Origin: Dichetophora obliterata
Taxonomy: Eukaryota > Arthropoda > Insecta > Diptera > Sciomyzidae
DNA: 64,000 bases
Direction of reading: 5' to 3'
Assembly: GCA_963920525.1 (NCBI GenBank)
Contig: OY986438.1
Span: 192,980,962 to 193,044,961 of the forward strand
In this document: in pieces, positions 45,233-56,646 of the stretch
Numbering within the stretch: position 1 is the stretch's first letter
Layout: every line of letters begins with the position of its first letter
Translations under genes and position numbers: made by a program
The notes under the pieces: generated by a model
Told to the model about the DNA's origin: nothing
What the model saw: the letters and a program-made list of their open reading frames with translations, nothing else
Database searches by the model: none

Positions 45233-46795
45233 TTACATATTCTTGAAAAAGTCGGTTATTTTTGACTGAATATCGTATTTTGACATCGTACTCAAACCGA
45301 AATAGTATTGTTCAATATCTTCAATTTCTTTTAAAAATTTATTTTTGGGAATCAAAACCTTTCGAAGAACATTAATGGAATGAAAAACTTCGCCCTTGGA
45401 GGGAATATCATCTTCTAAATTTATCATTTCAGAATCATCTTCAGACAAATCGGAAATATTTATATCTGCCTCTGAAACTACTTCTGCAATTATTTCTTCA
45501 TCGGTGGACTCTCCGTAGCAAGGCAAATTGTCATCACATTGAGTGAAATTTTCAAATTCTCCCTGAAGAAACTCATCGCGTGTTACAACCTCCATTATAT
45601 CATTCTCTTCTTGCTCAATGTTCTGCAGCTCACAAAATTCATGAACAAATTTACACTGTAAACAATACATACATACATTAAAACATTAAAAAATGTTTAT
45701 AGTTTAGTAACAAAACCTACCTTTTTGAAACAGTTCATAATGGATTCAGGTTTTACCATCCACCAAGCATGATGAATCATATGAATCGCCGTCAAAAGAT
45801 TTATTGACTTTTTAAAATCTGCAATAGTTTTTCCTACCTCAACAGCAAGCAGTTGCTTTCTTATTATATTTTGACGATAATATGCCTTGAAGGCGTGGAT
45901 TATTCCTTGATCTAGAGGCTGTGAAATTGATGTGGTGTTTGCGGGAAGGTAATAAAGTTTCACATTTTGCAAATGCACTGGCTTGTGAGGTGCGGCATTA
46001 TCGATGAATAACCTTTCTATTCTGACTTCGCATTTCTTTGTCAAATATATACAGTATTGATTTCCATATTTCTTGTGTCATCCAAGCTTTTTGTTGTGAA
46101 AAGTATTGTATTGGCAACGTTTTATTTTTAAAACAACGCGAATTTTTTGACTTTCCCATAGCGAAAACTTTTTTGTAATCGCCAGAAGCATTGCAGAAAA
46201 AACAAACTGTCAACCGCTCTTTCATTAGCTTGAATCCTTTGGATTTATCATTGCTTCTGCTTAACGTAGAATTTGGTAACGCTCTGAAAAACAGACCACT
46301 TTCATCGGCGTTAAAAATATCCTTAGTGCTATAATTTTTTATTAAATCAGGAAGCAGTTCAAAAAATTGGTTAGCACTTTCAATATTAGAAGACCCGCCC
46401 TCTCCATGCAGCTTCTTTAAACGTACACCTTCAAGTTTTTGCCAGCGCCATAACCAGCCAGCGCTTGGGTTGAAGTCCTTATTCAATTTAATGGCAAACT
46501 GACTTGCCTTTTCGAGGACCATATGGCTTGAAATCACAGCGCCAGATGCTCGCATTTGGTTAAACCAGATCGTTACGGCACGATCTATTTCGGATGAACT
46601 GCTGCATCTGTTGCGCTTCCTGTTAAAGTTTTCCGAAACACTTCTTTCCGTCAAACTTTCTTTTTCTCGAATTATTCGATTTATTGTTGCCCGAGAACAT
46701 TTATATTTAATACATAGCTCATTTTTTCCCGTGCTTTCCAGTTCAGAAATAATTCGAAGTTTTTCGCGAAAAGTTAAAGACGTTCTCTTACTCAT
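45233..46795 (-). pseudogene. Tigger-like DDE transposase with one frameshift and one small intron
   Basis: Start MSKRTSLTFREKLRII at 46,795 (an upstream in-frame ATG at 46,843 exists). Order: psq-type helix-turn-helix (residues about 8-45, SRATINRIIREKE), CENP-B-type second DNA-binding domain (about 55-135, HMVLEKASQFA...SAGWLWRW), then the DDE core: FNADESGLFF (first Asp), IDNAAPHKP (second), TTSISQPLDQGII (third). The first Asp is separated from the second by a frameshift near 46,014, where the frame ends KVIHR-stop while the correct text FIDNAAPH continues in the next phase. A candidate intron of 65 bp (45,720-45,656, GTAGGT...TTTACAG) keeps phase 0, joining NCFKK to CKFVHEF and an acidic C-terminal tail. 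All three catalytic Asp are present, so it decayed recently. Confidence 0.88.
45656..45720 (-). other. Candidate intron in the Tigger-like transposase
   Basis: Minus-strand donor AAAAG|GTAGGT and acceptor TGTTTACAG|TGT. Removing 65 bp bypasses the stop that otherwise ends the core frame at 45,697 and keeps the reading frame into the acidic tail. Confidence 0.65.
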
Positions 46796-47131
46796 GTTTA
46801 TTTTAATATAAAATAGAGATGTGCAACCTCGGTTGTTTGTCAATAGTAATGAAGTGTTGCCATTGTAATTGAAAGTTTAAAGACGTTTTACATTTTCGTA
46901 GTAATTCAAAGTTATATTATGTCGGTGATTATAAACGAAATTTTTTGTATAGAAAATGCAAATTGGCATTTAGATTTTTAGTGCTTTTAACCGGGGAGTG
47001 TTTATAAGCGGGACGCATATATAGAAATAAATTGTGTACATTTACAGCCTGAAAATAAAGTTGCACTACTTTAAGTACTACTAAGCGGGGAATTCTTTTA
47101 TGCGGGGTGCATATAAACGGGGAATACTGTA

Positions 47132-50100
47132 CTTTCGCATGTCTAAATACTAACGGGAGTGTCGAGTATCTAGCCAACTTTATCTTTTTTTTTTTAAATT
47201 GTCGCTTTAAGCTCTTGACTAGTTATGCAAACAATTTATTTCGCTTCCCCATTCTAGAGGGTCACTCACTGCATGCGGCGTGCATGCCCCACATCATGTG
47301 CCAAAAACTCTGTATTTATTAAAAAAAAAAAAAGTAAAATATAAAAACCTCACTCAGCGTTCATAGAACGAAAGGCGAGTCATTGCGACGCGACCTAATT
47401 GTCTGTCACCCAGTGAATAAATGTCACCCAATCGAATTTTATGGTGGTGGCGTCTGAGAGTTCTTTTACAGTTTTCTTCTTAAGAAGCCGCCAGACTAAG
47501 GAATGTGTTAAGTAAGAAGAACAAGTCAACATTTGAGAAAAATAAAAAAAACAACGCATTGCTTGCAAACATTTCGACAATGACTAGAGCAATTGTTTAT
47601 TTTGGTTTTTGCATTTTTATGTCAATTTTAAGCTATTTTTGTGGTTTTTAAAAGTTTTTTTAACTATTCACACGCTTGATTCACTTAAATTCTCTGTAAA
47701 TTAATTAACACTTGAACATTTTTACAGATTCTGAGAATGTTTTGCAAAAACTTCATGAAGAAAAACTTTGTATTTAAATGTACGTAGTTGACACCATGTT
47801 AATTGGTAGTCGAAAGCTTTTACATATACCAAAGCAATGCGTTGAAAAGCCATGACTTAGTTGTCAAAACTTGTTGGGTTTGTATTAAGTTTAGTAAATA
47901 ATGTTGTTTTTGTTACTTTCCTTATTATAGTCTAATTGTTGTTGCAGTACTTGCAATAAGCTACAACTTGCTATACTACAAAATTAATTATTTGTTTATG
48001 ATACGAATGCGTGGCGCAGGAAATAGCCTAAATTTTAAAAATTGCACGAAGTGTGTTTTGGACACAAGGTTTTTGATTGGTTATTGTTTAAATAATTATG
48101 AAAAAAAAAAAAATAATTTTAATTATTGATCGAATATACATATTATAATAGAAAAAAAATGTATTTTTTTTCAAATTCTAATTAAACTTGTGGAGACAAA
48201 TTTTTGTTTACTTTTTTCTAGCAAGATTAGACATTTCATATAAAAATATTGCTTCAAAGTATTATCGGTAAATTTTTTTAAATTTTTTTAAAAAAAAAAT
48301 GGAAAAAATTCTATAAAAATAAAAAAATTTTAAAATTTGTTATATCTCATGACTAGAAAAATATACAAATTAAATTATAAAAATCAAACTAACACAAATA
48401 ACAAAAAATAAACAACCATCACAAAAGATAAGCAACAAAATATATTTGGCAAATGTTGATTCATCTCAAGAGGTTGAATACAGTCATCAGTTGAAGTTTA
48501 TACAAAAGCTATGCTATAAATTATGCTGGAACTTGGGCAGATTAACGCTGTTAGTAGCAAAGAAGCCGATTTAATGGAAGCCCATTAAATGCTTGCTGTT
48601 GTAATAAAATGTTAAAAAAATTCTTATTTTCGCAGACAAACAGCAACAACAACAACTACCAGATAACAATTGAGCCAAAGTAAAGTGAACTCAATAACCT
48701 ATTCAAAAAAACAAAAAACAAAAAAAAAACAAAACAATAAAAATATTATATAAAAAAAAATACAAAATTTTGAGGTAGGCGTTCGGAGACAAGGTCTCGG
48801 TAAGGTCTTGGGTAAGAAAAGTTGCGTCATGCAAAAAAAAAAAACAACAACTTGGTGATTCTAAATTAATTAATTAAATTTCACTTCTACACTGTGGGAA
48901 AAGCTTAACATGACCTTGAACATGAGGAGCTAGGTACAGGAGTACTGGCAGTGCCGCTGCTTGAACGCTTTTATAACAAGTTTTACGAGCAACACGTGCG
49001 CCAAAATAGCAAGAAAAAATGCCAACACTTCTTTATACAAGTATAAAAATACTATAAAAGCCTTATTTGTATAACCGCAGAACAACACGCGGCGCGCTGG
49101 CTGAAGACAGACAGAACTCAAACATTTTGAAAATATTTAATAAAAACAAAGCAAAACAAAACAAAACTAAACAAAAAAAATAAAGCTAACGCACAATATT
49201 TACGTCAAAACCTAACCAGCTGATATTTAATGGTAGCTAGATGACGCTATCAGCAGCTGTCGGCAGTAAACACTCGCGATATGCTCGAAATAATAAGAAA
49301 TTAATAACTGCTCACTTGGTTGTGCAAGGAATTTTTTGAGTTAGTTACTGCAGAGCAAGCGCATTCCACTACTCCTAATTGGCTTAATAAAAAAAAAAAT
49401 ATACAAAAATCATTGTCTATTCCAAATAGGCAACAAATATACAAATTATAAGATTTACTGCGCTGTGGCAGAGATTACACAAAATAAAAAACTTTACGCA
49501 ATTAATTTATAAATATTAAAGCGTTAGCAGTTGCGCAAGTTTCACAGCAAGATGGTGGCTGTTTATATTAATTAGACCATAATATAAAACATTATAGCCT
49601 TAGCTCGTGCCATGTTAAGATTTTCATGCTGAGTTTTATGATGAGTATTCTTTCAAGGTTCGCTTTTCACAATTATAGCACAGTTTTCACAGTTAGAAGA
49701 GCATGCCTTAAAAAATCAAAACAAAACAAATTACAAATTGAGTAAAATAAAGGCTTAAAACTGTTATAGAGCGGGCTATAATAATATTTTGTAGAATAAT
49801 TAAAATCTAAATAGAAACTCTTGAAAACAAGATCAAATTCGGTTATCGTTCTATTTGCAACATTTTTTAAGTAAAATACTATTTACTCCAGAATGTAAGA
49901 TCTGTGCTCAAAACTGCAAATAAGTCGTTCTTACCTGAATCCCTATAAAATTTAAATGGAAACAGATATATCAATATAAATATATTAATAAAACTTTATT
50001 TTTTTAAATGATCACTTTCACAAGTAAGTTTTACCAGTTAAAGTAAAGTTTCTAATTTTTTAATAAATTATTATAATAACAATATATATTCCGTAATTTA

Positions 50101-50640
50101 TTTAATTAAAATTTCTTTATACGAACACTTAAATACATTCATATCTGCTATAATTTGAAAGTGGGAAATGTTTGAAAATTATTTTTAATTTTATAGAAAA
50201 TTGTTTTTTGCAATTTTTATGGGATCTATGTTAATGTTGAAATTTTGCGAAAAAAATTAACAACTAGGTCATTATTTTAAAATAGATTGTTTTTAAAAAA
50301 TCTTCATCACATTAACATTAAAACTAACATTATAATTAACATTAACACTTAAATAATCGTAGGTCATTTTTAGACCCGAAACGACTTTAACGTTATTTTT
50401 CGTTGTGATGATTTTTAAAATTTTTTCGTTCTGCTCAGTACATTTATTTTTAAGTTAAGTAACAACAACAGTTAAAACGACTTTCTGCAGAAACCATATT
50501 AAATAACTATCCTTACTTCTTTGCCATTTTTTAAATAAAAAATGAATAAAATTTGCCTGGGCCAGGTTTTGACACGATGGATAACAAGTGTGATTTTTTT
50601 CCAGGGGCATTCGAGTGTTAAAATAAGCATTCTTGACATA
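47132..50640. other. AT-rich intergenic sequence
   Basis: No gene recognised. Poly-A-rich patches at 48,095-48,310 and 48,700-48,850. 50,330-50,640 begins to show AACATTA/AACATAA words leading into the hexamer block. Short frames lack signatures. Confidence 0.45.
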
Positions 50641-53600
50641 ATCATAAACACAAACACAAACACACACATAAACACAAACATAAACATAACCATAAACATA
50701 AACATAAACATAAACATACACATAAGCATAGACAAAAAACATAAACATAAAAATTAACACTAACAGTAATATTAACATTAGCATAAGCATTGGTATAAGC
50801 AATATCATTATCATTAGCATTAGCTTAGCATAAGCATAAGCATTAACATTAGCATAAGCATAAGCACAAGCACAAGCACAAGCACAAGCACAAGCACAAG
50901 CACAAGCACAAGCACAAGCACAAGCACAAGCACAAGCACAAGCACAAGCACAAGCACAAGCACAAGCACAAGCACAAGCACAAGCACAAGCACAAGCACA
51001 AGCACAAGCACAAGCACAAGCACAAGCACAAGCACAAGCACAAGCACAAGCACAAGCACAAGCACAAGCACAAGCACAAGCACAAGCACAAGCACAAGCA
51101 CAAGCACAAGCACAAGCACAAGCACAAGCACAAGCACAAGCACAAGCACAAGCACAAGCACAAGCACAAGCACAAGCACAAGCACAAGCACAAGCACAAG
51201 CACAAGCACAAGCACAAGCACAAGCACAAGCACAAGCACAAGCACAAGCACAAGCACAAGCACAAGCACAAGCACAAGCATTAGCATTAGCATTAGCATT
51301 AGCATTAGCATTAGCATTAGCATTAGCATTAGCATTAGCATTAGCATTAGCATTAGCATTAGCATTAGCATTAGCATTAGCATTAGCATTAGCATTAGCA
51401 TTAGCATTAGCATTAGCATTAGCATTAGCATTAGCATTAGCATTAGCATTAGCATTAGCATTAGCATTAGCATTAGCATTAGCATTAGCATTAGCATTAG
51501 CATTAGCATTAGCATTAGCATTAGCATTAGCATTAGCATTAGCATTAGCATTAGCATTAGCATTAGCATTAGCATTAGCATTAGCATTAGCATTAGCATT
51601 AGCATTAGCATTAGCATTAGCATTAGCATTAGCATTAGCATTAGCATTAGCATTAGCATTAGCATTAGCATTAGCATTAGCATTAGCATTAGCATTAGCA
51701 TTAGCATTAGCATTAGCATTAGCATTAGCATTAGCATTAGCATTAGCATTAGCATTAGCATTAGCATTAGCATTAGCATTAGCATTAGCATTAGCATTAG
51801 CATTAGCATTAGCATTAGCATTAGCATTAGCATTAGCATTAGCATTAGCATTAGCATTAGCATTAGCATTAGCATTAGCATTAGCATTAGCATTAGCATT
51901 AGCATTAGCATTAGCATTAGCATTAGCATTAGCATTAGCATTAGCATTAGCATTAGCATTAGCATTAGCATTAGCATTAGCATTAGCATTAGCATTAGCA
52001 TTAGCATTAGCATTAGCATTAGCATTAAAATTAATATTAAAATTAAAATAAAATTAAAATTAAAATTAAAATTAAAATTAAAATTAAAATTAAAATTAAA
52101 ATTGAAATTAAAATTAAAATTAAAATTAAAATTAAAATTAAAATTAAAATTAAAATTAAAATTAAAATTAAAATTAAAATTAAAATTAAAATTAAAATTA
52201 AAATTAAAATTAAAATTAAAATTAAAATTAAAATTAAAATTAAAATTAAAATTAAAATTAAAATTAAAATTAAAATTAAAATTAAAATTAAAATTAAAAT
52301 TAAAATTAAAATTAAAATTAAAATTAAAATTAAAATTAAAATTAAAATTAAAATTAAAATTTAAATAAAAATAAAAATAAAAATTAATATTAAAATTAAA
52401 ATTAAAATTAGAATTAAAATGAAAATTAAAATGAAAATTAAAAATAAAATTAAAATTAAAATTAAAATTAAAATTAAAATTAAAATTAAAATTAAAATTA
52501 AAATTAAAATTAAAATTAAAATTAAAATTAAAATTAAAATTAAAATTAAAATTAAAATTAAAATTAAAATTAAAATTAAAATTAAAATTAAAATTAAAAT
52601 TAAAATTAAAATTAAAATTAAAATTAAAATTAAAATTAAAATTAAAATTAAAATTAAAATTAAAATTAAAATTAAAATTAAAATTAAAATTAAAATTAAA
52701 ATTAAAATTAAAATTAAAATTAAAATTAAAATTAAAATTAAAATTAAAATTAAAATTAAAATTAAAATTAAAATTAAAATTAAAATTAAAATTAAAATTA
52801 AAATTAAAATTAAAATTAAAATTAAAATTAAAATTAAAATTAAAATTAAAATTAAAATTAAAATTAAAATTAAAATTAAAATTAAAATTAAAATTAAAAT
52901 TAAAATTAAAATTAAAATTAAAATTAAAATTAAAATTAAAATTAAAATTAAAATTAAAATTAAAATTAAAATTAAAATTAAAATTAAAATTAAAATTAAA
53001 ATTAAAATTAAAATTAAAATTAAAATTAAAATTAAAATTAAAATTAAAATTAAAATTAAAATTAAAATTAAAATTAAAATTAAAATTAAAATTAAAATTA
53101 AAATTAAAATTAAAATTAAAATTAAAATTAAAATTAAAATTAAAATTAAAATTAAAATTAAAATTAAAATTAAAATTAAAATTAAAATTAAAATTAAAAT
53201 TAAAATTAAAATTAAAATTAAAATTAAAATTAAAATTAAAATTAAAATTAAAATTAAAATTAAAATTAAAATTAAAATTAAAATTAAAATTAAAATTAAA
53301 ATTAAAATTAAAATTAAAATTAAAATTAAAATTAAAATTAAAATTAAAATTAAAATTAAAATTAAAATTAAAATTAAAATTAAAATTAAAATTAAAATTA
53401 AAATTAAAATTAAAATTAAAATTAAAATTAAAATTAAAATTAAAATTAAAATTAAAATTAAAATTAAAATTAAAATTAAAATTAAAATTAAAATTAAAAT
53501 TAAAATTAAAATTAAAATTAAAATTAAAATTAAAATTAAAATTAAAATTAAAATTAAAATTAAAATTAAAATTAAAATTAAAATTAAAATTAAAATTAAA

Positions 53601-53850
53601 ATTAAAATTAAAATTAAAATTAAAATTAAAATTAAAATTAAAATTAAAATTAAAATTAAAATTAAAATTAAAATTAAAATTAAAATTAAAATTAAAATTA
53701 AAATTAAAATTAAAATTAAAATTAAAATTAAAATTAAAATTAAAATTAAAATTAAAATTAAAATTAAAATTAAAATTAAAATTAAAATTAAAATTAAAAT
53801 TAAAATTAAAATTAAAAAAAAAATTAAAATTAAAAAAATTAAGTTAAAAT
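50641..53850. repeat. 3.2-kb hexanucleotide satellite in successive blocks
   Basis: Blocks in order: variable (AACATA)n and AACACA words, 50,641-50,860; (AAGCAC)n, about 70 units, 50,862-51,280; (AGCATT)n, about 124 units, 51,281-52,027; (AAAATT)n, 52,028-52,362, about 56 units; an irregular patch to about 52,450; (AAAATT)n again to about 53,816, about 228 units; then decay to 53,850. Blocks are nearly pure, with sharp junctions. Neighbouring motifs differ by one or two bases. The very long dipeptide frames are artefacts of a six-base period without stops. Confidence 0.98.
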
Positions 53851-54350
53851 CTAAATAAAAATTAATATTAACAATAACAGTAACAATTATATTAACATTA
53901 ATATTAAACAATAAGACAGTGGTGCAGCAGTTAAAAATATTGTTTCATAATTATATCCAAATAATTTTTAATGTTTTAAATCAAATCTTATGTTCAGCTC
54001 CTTAACCCGAATCACCTTGAGTAATTTTTTTAAAAATTTTCAGAATGACCTGTTAACGCCAATATAAAATGGTTTTAATTAAAATAAGCATATTTTAAGT
54101 GTTTGTGATGGCGTTGCCATTTGGCAACGACAGGGCGTTTCGGGTTAATCTTATGATTCTTTGAGAAAGTTGACAAATAACCAACGTAACGTCGGTTTTA
54201 ATTTAATTTTTAATTAAATTTTGTAGAAAATTATTGATCAGGAAGCCTACTCAATATATTAAAAGTGTCATAAATTTTCAAACTGGTCCTAAAAAACACA
54301 ATAATTAACAGTAGCTGCGTTCCTTTCGTCTTAATAGAATTGCGATAAGA

Positions 54351-55270
54351 AATTTTCTCAAAGGAACGGCAAGAAGAACGACTCGTAGAGGGCGCTACCG
54401 TTGCAGTCAAAATGCAATTCAAACAAGCTATCATGTTACAATAACTATTAGGTATCATGAGAACGTGTGTCGTTCACAACTGTTGTGAACTATTATGGTA
54501 GCGATACCTTAGTGAACGATGTTTTTCTCTGAACGTTTTTCTAAACGTCAGAAAAATTGTAAATTATTTAATTTAATTATTATTAGTATTATGCAAATCT
54601 ATAAATAATTTAAGTGCAATTGTTGACTACGCTGAATGCGGCCAATGTGTGTTTATAAACACACGCTGTTTATTTTGTTTTTTTTGTTTGTTTAACATTT
54701 GATGGTTGCAGCATGTGAGAAAATAGATAGCTGTCAAGGCTACCTAATAGTGATTGTATCATGCAAACAATTAATTCAACAACTGAAATGACAGCTCATA
54801 AAAATATACAGGTGCGGCACCTGTGTTTCCAAATTTTTTAAAATCCATTTCACTATTTTATATGGGTAGCAAAAATAATCCTATTTGTTAAAGGATTATT
54901 ATTTTTGTTTTTGCTTTGCATGTAAAAAAAATTATGTGAACTTTTTTGAAGCGAATGGAAAGCAGCTATTAACATTTTCATTAACATTAAATCATTCAAT
55001 TATTAGGTACATTCAAATTCTTTAACATCATTTTAGTATTCCTGAATTTCAATTTATATTTTGTGAATTGTAAGGATTTTTTTCAGAATTCCAATTGATA
55101 TTTTTAGAATTTCAATTGATCTTTTTTTGAAATAAAGTGATCTTTTCACGTTCATGACCCCTACTAGTTACCCCTAATAGTTATTGTATCATGATTGCTT
55201 GTTTGAATTTAATTTTGACTGCAACGGTAGTGCCCTCTACGAACGTTTTTCTTGCCGTTCCTTTGAGAAA
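54351..55270. mobile_element. Fold-back element with ~100-bp arms
   Basis: The left arm (54,351-54,452) and right arm (55,168-55,270) are inverted copies, with phrases CAAAGGAACGGCAAGAA, GGGCGCTACCGTTGCAGTCA and ACAATAACTATTAGG. The spacer holds a MITE related to 13-293 (54,478-54,655) and another partial CCTAATAG arm near 54,745. No coding. The right arm sits inside the degenerate minisatellite that continues at 55,280. Confidence 0.7.
54478..54655. mobile_element. MITE related to 13-293
   Basis: Carries CAACTGTTGTGAACTATTAT, GTAGCGATACC, AAATTATTTAATTTAATTAT and GCTGAATGCGGCC, the same words as at 13-293 in rearranged orientation. Confidence 0.6.
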
Positions 55271-55600
55271 ATGGATCTGTTCTGAATTTCATTTCATCTA
55301 TTCTGAAAATCAATTGATGTATTCTAAAGTTTAAATGCAATTTTTGAACTTTAGTTCATATTTTCTGAATTTCAATTAGCCTATTCTGAAATTTGATTGA
55401 TTCATTCTGAATTTCGCATTCAATTGATCTATTCAGGATTTAAATTTTTAAAGGAATTCCGAAATCTATTCTGAACATTGATTGATCTTTTTGAATTCAA
55501 TTGTTCATTTCTGAATTTTAAATTAAATATCTGAATTTAAATTGATCTATTTTAATTTTGAAATGAAATTTCAATTGATCTTTTGAAGTACAATGGGTAA
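55030..55600. repeat. Degenerate minisatellite (CTGAATTTCAATTGATCTATT)
   Basis: Units of about 22-26 bp built on TGAATTTCAATTGATCTATT recur at 55,030-55,150 and 55,275-55,590, interrupted by the fold-back arm at 55,168-55,270. Confidence 0.6.
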
Positions 55601-55748
55601 TGGTGTTGAATCTGCTACAATTTAAAAGTATACTAGGTTGATGAATATCTTTTTTGAGTTCAACAAGAAGTTCATCATTTTTATTCATTATGTATTCATA
55701 TATTGAGATTTTGGAAAATACATTTTTTTTCTTTGGTCTTTTTTTTCT

Positions 55749-56248
55749 AAGTGCGTGAAGACAAATCCGTAAATCCGATGTGAAACTAAGCGAAGACTCA
55801 AACCAATACCCTTTTTATCCGCAAAATGTTAAGTTCGTACTTTGCAAAAAGTACGAATTTAACTTTTGGGAGGAAATAAAATTCGTTCTTTTTCGAAAGT
55901 ACGACTTGAACATTTGATAAAAACTTAACTTTTGAATACTTCGTACTTTGCAATAGTACGAATCTAACTCCGGATATAAATTTAAGTCATGATACTAACA
56001 TCTAGTGGGGAAATCTTTTGATCAAAAATACAAACAAATGAGTTGTTTAGTCTACTTATTTTTTCATCAGAAGTTAGTACTATGCGTCTGGTCTAGTACC
56101 AAAAACTAATTTTCCAAATTTTTTTGTAAGGCCAAAAACTTAGAGTTTACAAATGAAAAAGGTGGTTTTGCAAAAGGTACAAAATTAATTTTGTATTGGT
56201 TTGAGTCTTTACTAAGAGTCGGATTTACGAATTTATCTTAACGCACTT
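55749..56248. mobile_element. Long-TIR element, 500-bp copy (19,636 family)
   Basis: Left end AAGTGCGTGAAGACAAATCC (55,749), right end complement (56,248). It keeps one to two units of the 48-bp motif (AAGTACGAATTTAACTTTTG). No clear TSD, so it is older or rearranged. Confidence 0.75.
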
Positions 56249-56640
56249 TATTTTTGGAGGTGACTGACTGTTTTTTGTAAATTTAGATGAAGAGAATTAA
56301 ACAAATGAAAATCAGATAAGGAACATCTTATTTAAGTCATGCTTCGGATATGATAGGGATAGCCATTTTAAGGAAGACACCTCAATTTCTGATATGTAGC
56401 CTTATCTGATTAGATGTGATTTCAAAAATTGAGTTACATATAAAATTAGTAGCTTATTAAAATAAGAATTTCATAGGTTTTTTCTGACTGTATCTATTCT
56501 TGGGAAAATTTCAGTTCGGATAGAGTTTTGATGACAGTTTTTAAGTATTTCAGTTGAGCATTTTTCCGCACTTGTTATTTGAATTCTTTATACTTTGCAT
56601 GTAGTTTGATAAAAGTTATGGTTGAGTTTGTCAAAATGAT
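56249..56640. other. Intergenic sequence
   Basis: No gene or element recognised. Confidence 0.4.
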
Positions 56641-56646
56641 TAGTTT

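Larger units (their letters stand above)
44847..47129 (-). mobile_element. Tigger/pogo-like DNA transposon, near-complete
   Basis: TIR tips CAGTATTCCCCG on both ends (44,847 and the complement ending 47,129), flanked by the pogo-type TA duplication (44,845-44,846; 47,130-47,131). The TIRs extend to about 24 bp with a few mismatches. Subterminal palindromes (CGCTTATAAGC and GCGGG words) recur at both ends (44,864-44,965; 46,990-47,110), probable transposase binding sites. A minus-strand transposase gene fills the interior (45,233-46,795). Length 2,283 bp. Confidence 0.9.

Noticed and set aside
50641..53850. Telomeric repeat
   Set aside because: No TTAGG-type unit; four different hexamers in blocks with unique sequence on both sides.
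50820..53911. Very long open frames on both strands (Leu-Met, Leu-Val, Lys-Ile, Leu-Ile dipeptide repeats)
   Set aside because: They are automatic translations of pure six-base satellite without stop codons; no coding signal.
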